This document shows positions 23,846 to 37,181 of a stretch of 64,000 nucleotides of DNA, piece by piece (the first letter of the stretch is position 1; every line of letters begins with the position of its first letter). The notes beneath the pieces are model-generated. The model did no database searches. It saw nothing but the letters and a program-made list of their open reading frames with translations, and was not told the origin of the DNA. Position numbers and translations under genes: made by a program. The DNA comes from Artemisia argyi. Its lineage: Eukaryota; Streptophyta; Magnoliopsida; Asterales; Asteraceae. The stretch spans positions 125,141,823 to 125,205,822 of the forward strand of contig CM060685.1 in assembly GCA_030686995.1 (NCBI GenBank). The letters run 5' to 3'.

Positions 23846-26336
23846 TGTCACACCCCGCCACGGCGGAAACGCGAGGGTGTAACTTCATGGATATCATCAC
23901 AACACATGGTGTCTATATAAAGAATAACTACATGCAATAAAAATGGTAAAGTATAGACACAAAGTGTCATAACAATACCCGAAAGAAAACAACATGATAA
24001 ACTCGAAACACTCAGATAAACCACTTCCAATGCAAATAAGGTCTCGTCTAATCACTTCCTTCTATCATAGCCTTAGAATGCTCACCTGCAAATGATGCTT
24101 AAAACGTCAACATAATGTTGGTGAGATTCATAGGTTTAGACACACAAACACTCTCAAGGCAACCAGTTCACTATGATTATAAAAACATAGCTGGACGAAT
24201 AAATTACAGTTATCATATAGCTACATGTATTTGCAAGTCAAAAATCACACACAAGGCAACAACACACATAAGGCAACCAATAGGACGGCTCGTGTCCTCC
24301 GACCCCACAATGATTACAACAGGACGGCTCGTGTCCTTCGACCCCACAATGATTACAACAGGACGGCTCGTGTCCTCCGACCCCACAATGATTACAACAG
24401 GACGGCTCGTGTCCTCCGACCCCAATAAACCACAATTAGGTCGCATGCGCGAGCAACAGGATAAGCATCCTCCTAATTGGAAAACATATATATCCACACA
24501 AGCAAATAATCACACATAGCATGCATACGATAACATTATAAGTCCAAGCTCTTTTGACACGCACATAATCACAGTAACTCAAATATTTAAGACAAGCATC
24601 ATTCCCATCCCAATTTTAAAACAAAGTAAATTATGGGACTATGAACTCACCTCAAACCTTGCAGCTTCCACAATACAAATCACAATCTATAACAACACAA
24701 ATAAGTCCACGTTACACAAGGCCAAGCTAAAAGCTACAACCCATGTAATACACATATGATAGATGTCTAAGACTCATATGACCCACCATGGATCTCCTAA
24801 ACACCATACTATCCATTACCATAACTTAAAACTCACTAAATCCCTTGCACTTTAAAAATCTGAAAACGTAGAATTTTTGGGTACATTCGCCCACATGAAA
24901 TCACGACAATTAAAGCTCAACAACTCACACCAAAAATTTACCATGGTCTCGCATAAGAATACAAGCTAATCCCAGAAGGCCATGGACCAATAACACACAC
25001 AAATACTCATAAGAAATTCAAACTTGTCAACTACTCAAATTAGGATCTGAACGCACACCAAAAAGTTTTGATTTTAAATAAATACTTCCACAAGTTTTTA
25101 TCGCGAATCCTCTTCGTGGTAGTCTAATATAACCTAATACTTAATTATTCCAGAAGGCCAAGTCAAAATAACACTTTTACAACCACATGACACCCTCAAA
25201 CTTTTACCCAAAATCTGTCCCGGTTTGACAGCTTTGACACCTTAACAAAGAAAAATCAAAAGACCAACTTCCCGACCTTAAAATCGATCGTGGCTGGACT
25301 TTTTAGAAATCTCTTTCATTATACTTCAATTTAGACCTAAAAGTCGTGACCTAACTCATCACCATCTGTTATTTACACTCACATCTTTACAGCCTTACAA
25401 ATCTGCCCAAACCCTAACTCAAATAACTAGCATGTTTTACGCTCAATTCTCTTAACCAATCATCATATCATTATCATTAATTGATCCCAAAATGTTTAAT
25501 AACATTAATTTACAGAAGTTAACACAAACCCTAATACATCATACTTAATATTACATGAATTAGGTTAATTAATCAATTAATTGAACATAGGGTTTAAAGA
25601 TTTTACCTTGATTCTTGATTATTGCTTGAAAAACAAAACCCTAACTTTTTCTCCTTCTTTTTCTCTCTTAGTCGACCATAATTTGCAGAAAATAGGGGGT
25701 TTGGGTCGTTTGTATAGTTTATATGGGTAGGGGTTGGGCTTGGTTGGGTTGAACTAGGATTCCTTGGGCCTAAGAGTCATATTTGGACTCAAATTGGGTT
25801 TCCATTTTCCCCTTATCCCTTATTGCCGAATTTTTACATATATGTATATATATTTTTTTTATTTAATTAATTTATTACACTCAAAACCTCATACTTTTGA
25901 TACATTATAAATACCTGTAGCTAATCCTAACGTCTTACGCGATAAACCTCAGTTTTTACGATAAACCGGAAAATAATCATTTTCAAAATAAAGTTTCCAA
26001 AAATAGAATTTCACACTCTTTTTGAAATATAACTCATAAAAACAAATCCCACGTAACTTACTAACGCTCAATTACTTGAACGAAGTCTCGTTACGCAAAA
26101 ACACAAAAACACCAAAACTACACAACTCATTTCTACACCACAAAGGTGATCAAAATGAACTTTCCCAAATTCCAAACTTTCCAAATCACAATAAAACCAC
26201 TTACACAAAGGGATTTAGTGCTAAAACTCACCTATATCACATTTATATCACTTCAAACTCCTTGGACACACCAAACAAACGTCAACCGAGTCAAGACTAT
26301 CAGTCAAACTGACCTGCTAAAACCACGATTGTTACA
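23846..26336 (-). repeat. Gypsy 3' LTR, four-unit repeat allele
   Basis: Plus-strand ends are TGTCACACCCCGCC and CGATTGTTACA; length 2491 bp. It contains 3.6 copies of a 39-bp unit at 24282-24423; the other LTR has about one unit fewer. Confidence 0.92.
24282..24423. repeat. 39-bp tandem repeat in LTR (four units)
   Basis: Units start at 24282, 24321, 24360 and 24399 (last partial). Each begins with the dyad GGACGGCTCGTGTCC and continues CTCCGACCCC then ACAATGATTACAAC. Open frames through it are only a by-product of the 39-bp (3x13) period. Confidence 0.92.
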
Positions 26337-26349
26337 TCATCCCCCACTT
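26337..26349 (-). promoter_or_regulatory. Polypurine tract of the complete gypsy
   Basis: The minus strand reads AAGTGGGGGATGA immediately before the LTR start TGTAACAATCG. Confidence 0.8.
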
Positions 26350-26710
26350 AGGGAAATCGCGTCCCGAGATTTCAACTACTATAGTCACCACTCACAACAG
26401 CAAAAGGAAATTTATGGATTTTTAAACGGAAAAATATCACACCATAAAATCACAGAGAAAGAATCGCAAAAATGTGAACCGACTAATTACTCGATTTCAC
26501 ACGATAGAAAACATTCTGTCACTCCAACGATACACGCAAATAGATACACTCCCCGATCAATAACACCAATGATCAAAACGACTTCTCACAGACAGGTATG
26601 ATACCCTCGAACCAAATGAAAACCCGAATGGTAACCGCAAGACGCACTCACAAATAACAAATACCCATAAAACAAACATTTATGAATATCCCGCATCTAA
26701 CTTCCAAGAT

Positions 26711-27007
26711 CTAAATCCAACTACAAACGATCTGCTCAGCAACCACATCCGCAAACAAATTTGTGTACTTAAATTTCATCGGATCCTCACGTTCCCAAGT
26801 AAACTTAGGACCACGCTCAGAATCCCAGCATACCTTTCCCAACGGTATCTCACCACACTTTAAGACCTTAACATCTCGATCCATAATCTCAACAGGTTTC
26901 TTGACAAAATGAAGAGTCTTGTCAACCTTACATTCATCTAATGGCACATGCAGACTAGCATCCGCCAACCACTTCTTTCCATTAGATACGTGAAACGTAT
27001 CATGCAC
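26711..27007 (-). pseudogene. Gypsy pol C-terminal (chromodomain-type) relic
   Basis: A 98-codon frame with DTFHVSNGKKWLADASLHVP, VEIMDRDVKVLK and GPKFTWEREDPMKFKY, the conserved end of a chromovirus pol. Upstream on the minus strand (27010-27560) integrase-like words (for example QKSYANN-like and LYGR-like segments) can be followed only by changing frame repeatedly. It is not translatable as a polyprotein. Confidence 0.8.
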
Positions 27008-30000
27008 TCTACTTCACTCCCCAGGCAAATTCAACCGATATGTCTCAAATCCAATCCTTTCCATAAATCTCAAACGGTTCTACGTATCTTGGTACTAGCT
27101 TGCCTTTCTTACCGCAACGCACAACACCCTTCCAAGGAGATACTTTTAACCTCACAATATCACCAACACCAACTTTAAGCGCTTACAGCAATTATTCGCA
27201 TAACTCTTTTGGCGATCTCTTGCTGCCTTAAGTCTTTCCTTAGTCAGAAAAACCTTATTCGTAGTCTCTTATTCCAGTTCAGGACCAATTAGTTGGCTTG
27301 TTCCAAGCTTTGCCCATAGAACAGATGACCTACATTACCTTCCATACAACTTTTCACACGACACATACTCAATACCAGAATGATAATTGTTGATATAGGA
27401 GAACTCAGCTAAGGGTAAATGTATACCCCGGCTTCCTCCAAAATCAAACACACCCATACTCTCAGCTTACCATCCAACGCCTGATTTGTACGCTCACTTA
27501 GTTCTCTCATTAGAGAATGATAAGTCGTACTCATCTACATACACATTCTCAAGACTCTTTAACACGTTTACCACTATTGCGAAGTAAGTATTCCATCACT
27601 TTCTTTGATGATCACGCGACACTCCATGTCTCGTTACCAACTCATCAAATGAACAATCTCACCAATTCCTCCATACATCTCTTACAAAGGTAATAATACG
27701 TCTTATTCATTCTCGGATGTATCAAATACCTTTCATGATTGATGTCCTTACGCTTCCTCTCAATGGAACCAATAGCTGGAACGCAAAGTACATTCCTCCA
27801 TCTTCGTTCCTTTCCATTTACTGGTCTAAACCAAGTAATCATTCTTTTTACATGTTCTCAACCTTGAGCCTCTCTCTCTAGGCTGTCAACATCATCCTCT
27901 TAACTCCGAACTGAATTATCATAATCATTGCTCACAAACATCTAAGTTTCACTCGTTTACTCCCGCTCAGAGCTCTTACCACGATGTCCTCCCTTCATTG
28001 ACGATAGCGAATTAGACAATCGTAGTCACTGAGAAATTCCACACCCAACTTCTCTTCAACATATATTAACCTCCTGTCAAATATATGCTAAAGATTCTTA
28101 TGATCTGGGTAGACCACACTCTTTGCTCCATAAAATATCATCTCCAAGTTCTACTCCCCAACTTTAAATCATGTATCACATAGTTCCTCTCATGGATCTT
28201 CCACCTCCGCGATGCCTACGCAATCTATAGAAGATAGAAATGAATAGCCAATAGTACCTGCCATTTCTAAGGACAATCATCTCTCAGATGGTGTCTTAGA
28301 TACTTTCTACTCTTTACCACTTTTATCTTACTAGTGTCCACAAACACTCGCTATCGTTGACCACCTTCCTGAAGAACGTACATCTCAAAGCTACACCTCT
28401 CACTTGGACACTTGGCAACATCCTCTTCTTCTTCAACGAACAACTTGATAATCGAAACGACAATCTATCCTAAGTAGACGACGCGAACCATGAAACCGGT
28501 CGAACTAAAACGTATATCAACGAACTCAAAAGGGGTATGAATTACCGAATAGCGAAGTAGCGAACATCAAAAACAAAGCTAGAAAAACACAATGAGAAAT
28601 TTTCCCAATAAAAGTAGACACGGATAAAATATTTCATGAAAACCCATACAAAGAAAATACACATACCCATAAAACATCCACAAGCGTACCTCAACGAAAG
28701 AAACACTCGATGAATCAAATACATAACAAGTTTGGTAAATGAGAACCATAGACAGTTCTTATTCCCTTACTCGACCTTCCCAAAAACAATGAACACCGTT
28801 TTTCACAAGACATATATTAAACTTATACATTTTTTTATAAAAAATATATATAAACCATTTTATGTAAGACATCAACATAACCATTTTTTTTCTTCACACT
28901 TCATTTCCCATAAAAATATTAGTTTCCATCAAACGACCTTGAAATACCCAAAACGAATTTGTAAAATGCCATAAAGACTCTAACACAACCTTTAAATCGA
29001 ACGCGAAAGACATTGAAGAATTTCGTAGTCAAAATAATCCTCAAACGAACTCATACCAGTGAACACTCAAGCAAATACATTGCAAACCAAGTGAAGAACG
29101 CAAAGACTCATTCATACAGCGATCAAACCAAAATCATAGAAAAACACTGTTAGTAACAGGTCACAAAACATGTCACGAACTTCAATTGGTGTGTGTAAAT
29201 GAGGGATTAAATATCCACACCAACTCGTCACGAACCAACAATACTAGATGAATAGTATAACATTCATCCGAGGAATGAATGTATGGGATAACCAAATAAA
29301 CGAAACAATATCCAACAAAAACGAATTCGACTACCCAACACCTATCACGACGTCAAATTGAAAGAATATGGCGTATGTACCATCATGGTACGAATAGGAA
29401 TGCCAACCAAAGAATTAGGTACAAAAACAGAGCGTCTAGCAAACGAATCAACTTAAATACCACAACATAAGTAACCATCGATAATTGAGGTATCAACATA
29501 TGGTAGGTATGATGGAATCTTACCACCTACACACCCCAACATATAACGACTGCCCTAACGGTTAAGAGAATACTTCTCTAACCATACAGCCATCACCAAT
29601 CATGATATCACATACCATCTACCACAACATATAACAACAAACATCAATCAATGCAATAATGGTCACAAGTCCACGTGTGTGATACCCTTATAATTATGTT
29701 CGCGACCACAATTATAAGCCTATTCCACATGCATACTTACTTCCAAAACCACACCTCTCAATGATAACACACATATACCACATAACACCTAATACGCCAT
29801 GCAATCCATGCTATCATACTTGCAAGTCCACTTGTGTCGTGCCGCATGTATAATTATGTTGGCCACCATAATTATCTATGCCCCCTTTCACAAATGTACT
29901 CCCTCATATGACAACACATCATGCCAACAATCATGCAAACAAAACAAAAGACGTCGTAAACAATCATCTCACATGGAACAATTTCATCGATCACGTAAAC

Positions 30001-30819
30001 TCTATAATCAAAATCACTTGGATAAGGTCGATCCAATATCCAAGAGTAATCACGCTCCAACATGGCTCAAGAAGGCAAAAGACAATATACAAATTCCAAA
30101 ACATAACACAAAACAAAAAACGTCGCATAATGGCTCAACTCCACTCTCGCACTTATCTCCCCACTCAGATCAATTCAACTAACTACTCGCAGTGGACTCT
30201 AGATCCGAATCCACACCATTCCATCCTAACTCCCTTTCATCTTTACTCAACCACCCATTCATGTTTCCTACATGTTGAGGTAGTCGACAACATGCAAAAC
30301 TATCTCTATTCTTTCTTCCAATCCCGTATGATTCACAAGTGCATACAAATCACGAGGTTTAGACTAAACCACCTCTCCTTCCTATGTGAAGTGAGGACAC
30401 TACCAAGGGTATTTGGCAATGGCTCCATCTCCTGAAGTCACCGTGGTTCCAAACCTCTCCACTTCTTCTCCACCAACGTTTCCCATAAACGTCCTCTCCT
30501 TGTCCGAACATGGATACATGTTATCGAAAACTCGGATTCTGCGGTTAGTCCGCTTCATCCTACCACTTCTCTTACATCCGATAGCGACAACGGTAGTCCA
30601 ACGAAGTATCTTACGCGCGGAAGATGATATAATAAAGTCGATATATATAATACTACGTATAGGGGATAAAATAGACGTCCGAAACTCAATAAAACATCTC
30701 ATAAATATAGGAAAATAGACATATAAAATACTACACTTACACATAGATCCTAAATACAACTATATAAGGTACTCCTAGGTTATAGTCTAGGTTCAACCAC
30801 CTACTTCTCTATAACCAAG
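27008..30819 (-). pseudogene. Decayed gypsy interior (integrase, RNase H, gag relics)
   Basis: The stretch is the remaining interior of the complete gypsy. Integrase traces are followed by RNase H-like traces near 28040-28200, all interrupted by stops. From about 28500 to 30800 I cannot recognise gag; there is a loosely repeated block (about 29660-29720 and 29820-29880, AAGTCCACNTGTGT with ATAATTATGTT). A 101-codon plus-strand frame at 30413-30718 resembles nothing I know and is probably chance. Confidence 0.65.
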
Positions 30820-30831
30820 GCTCTGATACCA
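30820..30831 (-). promoter_or_regulatory. tRNA-iMet primer-binding site of the complete gypsy
   Basis: The minus strand reads TGGTATCAGAGC three bases from the LTR end. Confidence 0.92.
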
Positions 30832-30834
30832 ATC

Positions 30835-33291
30835 TGTCACACCCCGCCACGGCGGAAATGCGAGGGTGTAACTTCATGGATATCATCACAACACATGGTG
30901 TCTATATAGAGAATAACTACATACAATAAAAATGGCAAAGTATAGACACAAAGTGTCATAACAATAACCGAAAGAAAACAACATGATAAAATCCAAACAC
31001 TCAGATAAACCACTTCCAATGCAACTAAGGTCTTGTCTAAGCACTTCCTTCTATCATAGCCTTAGAATGCTCACCTGAAAATGATGCTTAAAATGTCAAC
31101 ATAATGTTGGTGAGATTCATAGGTTTAGACACACAAACACTCTCAAGGCAACCAGTTCACTGTGATTATAAAAACATAGCTGGACAAATAAATTACAGTT
31201 ATCATATAGCTACATGTATTTGCAAGTCAAAAATCACACACAAGGCAACAACACACATAAGGCAACCAATAGGACGGCTCGTGTCCTCCGACCCCACAAT
31301 GATTACAACAGGAAGGCTCGTGTCCTCCGACCCCACAATGATTACAACAGGACGGCTCGTGTCCTCCGACCCCAATAAACCACAATTAGGTCGCATGCGC
31401 GAGCAACAGGATAAGAATCCTCCTAATTGGAAAACATATATATCCACACAAGCAAATAATCACGCGTAGCATGCATACGATAACATTATAAGTCCAAGCA
31501 CTTTTGACACACACATAATCACAGTAACTCAAATATTTAAGAAAATCATCATTCCCATCCCAAGTTTAAAACAAAGTAAAACATGGGACTATGAACTACC
31601 TCAAACCTTGCAGCTTCCACAATACAAATCACAATCTATAACAACACAAATAAGTCCACGTTACACAAGGCCAAGCTAAAAGCTACAAACCATGTAATAC
31701 ACATATGATAGATGTCTAAGACTCATATGACCCACCATGGATCTCCTAAACACCATACTATCCATTACCATAACTTAAAACTCACTAAATCCCTTGCACT
31801 TTAAAAATCTGAAAACGTAGAATTTTTGGGTACATTCACCCACATGAAATCACGACAATTAAAGCTCAACAACTCACACCAAAAATTTAACATGGTCTCT
31901 CATAAGCATAAAAGCTAATCCCATAAGGCCATGGACCAATAACACACAAAAATACTCATAAGAAATTCAAACTTGTCAACTACTCAAATTAGGATCTGAA
32001 CGCACACCAAAAAGTTTTGATTTTAAATAAATACTTCCACAAGTTTTTATCGCGAATCCTCTTCGTTGTAGTCTAATATAACCTAATACTTAACTATTCC
32101 AGAAGGCCAAGTCAAAATAACACTTTTACAACCACATGACACCCTCAAACTTTTACCCAAAATCTGTCCCAGTTTGACAGTTTTGACATCTTAACAAAGA
32201 AAAATCAAAAGACCGACTTCCCGACCTTAAAATCGATCGTGGCTGGACTTTTTGGAAAGCTCTTTCATTATACTTCAATTTAGACCTAAAAGTCGTGACC
32301 TAACTCATCACCATATGTTATTTGCACTCACATCTTTACAGCCTTACAAATCTGCTCAAACCCTAACTCAAATAACTAGCATGTTTTACGCTCAATTCTC
32401 TTAACCAATCATCATACCATAATCATTAATTGATCCCAACATGTTTAATAACATTAATTTACAGAAGTTAACACAAACCCTAATCCATCATACTTAATAT
32501 TACATGAATTAGGTTAATTAATCAATTAATTGAACATAGGGTTTAAAGATTTTACCTTGATTCTTGATTATTGCTTGAAAAACAAAACCCTAACTTTTTC
32601 TCCTTCTTTTTCTCTCTTAGTCGACCATAATTTGCAGAAAATAGGGGGTTTGGGTCGTTTGTATATTTTATATGGGTAGGGGTTGGGCTTGGTTGGGTTG
32701 AACTAGGATTCCTTGGGCCTAAGAGTCGTATTTGGACTCAAATTGGGTTTCCTTTTTCCCCTTATCCCTTATTGCCGAATTTTTACATATATGTATATAT
32801 ATATTTTTTATTTTTATTTAATTAATTTATTACACTCAAAACCTCATACTTTTGATAGTTTATAAATACCCGTAGCTAATCCTAACGTCTTACGCGATAA
32901 ACCTCAGTTTTTGTGATAAACCGGAAAATAATCATTTTCAAAATAAAGTTTCCAAAAATAGAATTTCACACTCTTTTTGAAATATAACTCATAAAAACAA
33001 ATCCCACGTAACTTACTAACGCTCAATTACTTGAACGAAGTCTCGTTATGCAAAAACACAAAAACACCAAAACTACACAACTCATTTCTACACCACAAAG
33101 GTGATCAAAATGAACTTTCCCAAATTCCAAACTTTCCAAATCACAATAAAACCACTTACGCAAATGGATTTAGTGCTAAAACTCACCTATATCACATTTA
33201 TATCACTTCAAACTCCTAGGACACACCAAACAAACGTCAACCGAGTCAAGACTATCAGTCAAACTGACCTGCTAAAACCACGGTTGTTACA
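30835..33291 (-). repeat. Gypsy 5' LTR, three-unit repeat allele
   Basis: Plus-strand ends TGTCACACCCCGCC and CGGTTGTTACA; 2457 bp. The 39-bp repeat has three units (31271-31373), one of them with a single change (GGAAGG for GGACGG). Confidence 0.92.
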
Positions 33292-33296
33292 CGTTT

Positions 33297-34090
33297 TATA
33301 TGAGTAATCAGAATGTTTCATAAATATTCAAATTTGATTCAGTTTCCCTTTGTTGATTTTTCTTATATGATTTGATACACGTATTGTTCTTTTTTTGTTT
33401 TAGTTGATAAACACTTTAGTATTTTTTGGTTGAGTTAGTATTCCTTATCATGTAACTTCACAACTTCTACACGGACACAATAAACTAGTAAACCTCAAAT
33501 TAAAAAACCACTACGCAAGCATTTAAATGAATAATTAACCAAAATAAAGTTCCAATGAAAGAACGTTATTTTCCCTTATATCAATTAGAAGTTTATAAAA
33601 TTTTGCCCAACGAAAAATGAAATGAACATTATGGAATTATCATATTAAACATTCGTATAATCCGACCTTTAGGATCATAAACCTTATCTTTGGTTGAAGC
33701 CCAAAAGTTTAACAGAGAACATAAAAATCTCTATGTAACTTTTTTGCTGGTGAGAACTATTGTGTACCACTTATATTTTATTGAAATATTCATATTTATC
33801 GCAACAATCCAAAGTTAAAATTCGACCAAGAATGACCATTTGTTGCCCTTCAATTAATAGACGTGTATAACTTGATACGTTTATCAAAGAAAATATCGAC
33901 CACAAATATTTTTTGATCATATTATTGTGAAAGCTATACACACATATTCTTGTTAGTTGTAATAGTATATATTATTATAGAAAAAAATGTAATGATATAC
34001 GTCAAAGTATAATGGATTGGTGTGAATAACCCAAAGGTTGGTAGGCGACGAAATATAACTTACGTCATAGAGAATTGGTTAAACGTTTAA

Positions 34091-34095
<5 letters not shown>
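33297..34095. other. Upstream region of the LRR gene, no gene seen
   Basis: AT-rich sequence with no convincing frame. It lies between the gypsy insertion and the LRR protein fragment and would hold that gene's promoter. Confidence 0.5.

Positions 34096-34182
<87 letters not shown>
34096..34182. repeat. (TA)n microsatellite, about 87 bp
   Basis: An uninterrupted run of TA dinucleotides ends 45 bp before the likely ATG of the LRR protein fragment. Confidence 0.97.
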
Positions 34183-34186
<4 letters not shown>

Positions 34187-34227
34187 AGCAATTGTGAATG
34201 TTTGTAGCACTTAGAATTCAAAACACA

Positions 34228-34661
34228 ATGAGTAATTCAAAATTGTTTTGCATCTTTTTTCTTTTCTTATTTCTCACCACTTTTGCTTCTTCCAATTTAA
34301 ATAACATGCATAAATGCTCAAAAAAGGATAGTGAAGCTTTGCTTCTCTTTAAACAAAACCTTTCATCCATCAATTACACAATCGATCACCTAGATGATGA
34401 TTATGAAAAAGATGGTTGGGTAGATGTAGATGAGCCATGTAATTGGTGGGTTGGTTCTGATTATCATCCAATGAAATTCAACTGGAACGCAAGTACAGAT
34501 TTTTGTAATTGGAATGGTGTTACTTGTGATCGCTACACTGGTGACATTATCGGTATCGATCTCAGTTGTGGACTGCTAAAAGGTAGCATTCATCCTAAGA
34601 GCTCCCTCTTCAACCTTCCTCTTCTCCAAAAACTTAACCTTGCTTTCAATCATATAGGTGG
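34228..34661 (+). pseudogene. LRR receptor-like protein, N-terminal fragment
   Basis: The ATG at 34228 is preferred over the one at 34198 because it places a clean signal peptide at the start (MSNSKLFCIFFLFLFLTTFA). Next is an LRRNT cap (KDSEALLLFKQNLS; then FNWNASTDFCNWNGVTCD with paired Cys) and the first leucine-rich repeats (GIDLSCGLLKGSI; LPLLQKLNLAFNHI). This is the N-terminus of a Cf-9/RLP-type extracellular LRR protein, a family of membrane receptors often used in immunity and development. After residue 142 the frame runs into an LTR composite inserted at the GGTGG target. About 25 bases of possible continuation appear at 40709-40733. The LRR array, membrane helix and tail are absent, so the gene is dead here. 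Confidence 0.88.
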
Positions 34662-35240
34662 TGTAGTATATATGGTGTGTATTGCTATTAGAGACAAACA
34701 AATAATATGTTGATCACAACAATAAAAGATAAAGTGTAGAAAATGATACCGTAAATCTTCCGATCGGGAAGCTAGAATCACAACATAAATAAGGAAAATG
34801 TTGAGGCCTGTGATAAACACAATTTCCTTAAGACAGATTCGTCCTCTCCACGGTGCTTGAGAATCGTGAACGTCTATCTCCCAGGATACAACAACAACGG
34901 ATAACTCCGTTAGCACAAACGGGTTATCGAGGCGAACCAAAACCGTGTCTTCCTTCTATTATAAACTGGATACACATAAGGTCAAGATGAAAAGCAAACA
35001 AGGAGAGGAGTGAGTAGTGTTGCTTGGTATATGGAAATGAGAAGAGAGCTCCCAACTTATAGTGAAAGGATGTCAAGAAAAACGGTCAACTAATAAATCA
35101 TACTAATGGCTCATGAACACAAAATTAATTCAGTCATTACATAAGACCACACACATTAACTTTCGTGTTAATATCCATTAGTGCATTTGATGACCATCAA
35201 TTGTCATTCAAACCCACCATTATGATCAATTTTTCCAACA
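34662..35240 (-). repeat. LTR-A, left
   Basis: On the minus strand it begins TGTTGGAAAAATTG right after GTGGGGGAT and ends TACTACA. It is nearly identical (a few percent by eye) to 40290-40708 over the shared part. Confidence 0.85.
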
Positions 35241-37090
35241 ATCCCCCACATGAACGAAATTGATGACGAGAAACAAATTTCAATGACTCAATGTTGTAAT
35301 AGAGTTTTGCAGTTGATATTTGCAAAGGATAGGTAGGTGTTACCCTTTGAACCTTCCCTTGTGAAATATACTTAGACTCCTAGCAGCCAGTAGAACTCGA
35401 TGTCTTTGAACTATCTGCTGTTTGTGGAGATGACAATATATGTTCACACAAATATCTCCTTGACACTTTTTGGTTCTCATAGTTATGTCCGTTATGGTCA
35501 TGAACATTAGCCTGGTTCTGCGAGAGCTGTTAAGAATTGCGCCCCAACAATTCCCTTAGAAGCGACCCCACTTCTCTCTCCACATAGGTGATTCTCGATT
35601 AATCATTAAAAGCCATATGCTTAACCTCATATTGCCACTGTTATAGGAATGGACTAGGAAGTTTACTAACTCCCTTAAATGAATATGGAGTTTATTACTC
35701 CCCTACAGTGACCTCAGTTTATACAAGTAGGTTGTCCTATTGAACCCAGATCTTGGGATCTCCTGTCAGCTGGGTTAGGTTTTCCTTCATATAAACTTTT
35801 CAAGGGCTTTAGTCACATTCCTCTTCACGACTTTATAACTAACTCTCACATTTAGCATATTGTAAGCGGATCCACAATGTTATTCTATGACTTCACATTG
35901 TCAATAGGGATAACTCATACCGAGAGTAGTTGTCGTATCGATATAATATGTTTGTACAAATTCGAGTTTCGTTCAACTCTTTAAGTATATCATGCTCCAA
36001 GTAATTCTTGAGTATTCCAAATAGGCAAGAACTTCATGTTTGTTGATGTCCTTTTGAACTCTAGCTAGGCCGGAATCCCCCACATGGAATTTATCTCAAG
36101 AATTTTGTAGAAAGGTTCTCCCTTTCAATATATTAATCTTGTTTATAAGATTTTTCTCACATGGATATGACACCAAGATTATTATTAATTTGTCACCTCA
36201 CAAGTTTCATACTAGTGTATGAACACTTTTTGAATGTCTTATGTTAATTATTTTCCGTATCATAATTAACAGATTCCAAATCTAGCATGCTATAGACCAA
36301 GGAATCAAGCGTATGACAAAAGATTTATCATTCTGATTGCTCATAGCTTCATCTACTAACATTCTTCTTTTAGACAAATCACCACCTTAAAACACACATG
36401 TTTTAGGAGGATCCCAGTTATATGTGTAAGTCCTACACTTATAACGTGTCATTCCAATTCACTTGTGATTATATATAATCACATTTAATCTCTTTATCAT
36501 TATGTGATTATCACAATTTAGTGCGTGATTATAATCACATAAAATCAACGTGTAATCATTACACAATCAAAATATGTCCAACTTAGCGAATGGACAATAA
36601 CTCACATTTGATGACAATCACGTCGTTCAAGTTAGTTACATAAACCAATGTAATTCGTTGTCATCTATATGTGTGTTCTTTCTAGACATTTGACAATGTC
36701 CTACACGGTTATATTCAATACATCGTCATTTCGTAAATATGAAAAACCATTCGATTGTTAGCAATTCTGAGTTATAACAAGTCTTGACAATTATTCGTCT
36801 TTCTAGAATAACCAGTAGTTTGATTATTCGCAATAATATTCACAATAGAATATTTGCAACATCGAAACTCTCAATACTCGATACAAAATCGAGCGACTTG
36901 TTTATTCTCATGTTACGTAATTAGTTGCACAAAGCTGCACCAAACAACTTTAAATAGGCACTACTTTGCCACAACATTTTGCACCAAATAAAACAAATAA
37001 TTTTGCGTTGAACATTGTACAAAATATCACATAATTTTGTATTATAACAACCAAAAAATGTTGTACCAAACAACATCAAATCAACACAAA
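35241..37090 (-). repeat. Left interior arm of the palindrome
   Basis: The arm is the inverted counterpart of about 37745-39591. It starts next to the LTR with the polypurine GTGGGGGAT (minus strand). It has no coding frame. It includes a cluster of dyads such as TGATTATAATCA and TGATTATATATAATCA (about 36463-36580). Confidence 0.85.
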
Positions 37091-37097
37091 TATTAGC

Positions 37098-37100
<3 letters not shown>

Positions 37101-37179
<79 letters not shown>
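37101..37179. repeat. (AT)n microsatellite at palindrome centre
   Basis: A 79-bp pure AT run lies between the left arm and a truncated LTR-B; it replaces the U5 end of that LTR. Confidence 0.97.

Positions 37180-37181
<2 letters not shown>

Larger units (their letters stand above)
23846..33291 (-). mobile_element. Complete Ty3/gypsy insertion with decayed pol (non-autonomous)
   Basis: Two direct LTRs (23846-26336 and 30835-33291) flank a 4.5-kb interior. A tRNA-iMet primer site adjoins the right (5') LTR and a polypurine tract adjoins the left (3') LTR, so the element reads on the minus strand. The 5-bp target duplication CGTTT is perfect (23841-23845, 33292-33296). The interior has only short relic frames: a chromodomain-type pol end at 26711-27007, and degenerate integrase and RNase H traces with many stops out to about 28400. 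No intact gag is visible. The LTRs differ by a few percent by eye, much less than the interior has decayed. Confidence 0.93.

Noticed and set aside
24115..24519. Open frames with repeated GRLVSSDPTMITT units on one strand and GSEDTSRPVVIIV on the other
   Set aside because: They arise because the LTR tandem repeat has a 39-bp period, a multiple of three; they lie wholly inside LTRs and appear on both strands.
30413..30718. 101-codon plus-strand frame in the gypsy interior
   Set aside because: Opposite to the element strand, no recognised motif, and lies in the expected leader/gag zone; judged chance.
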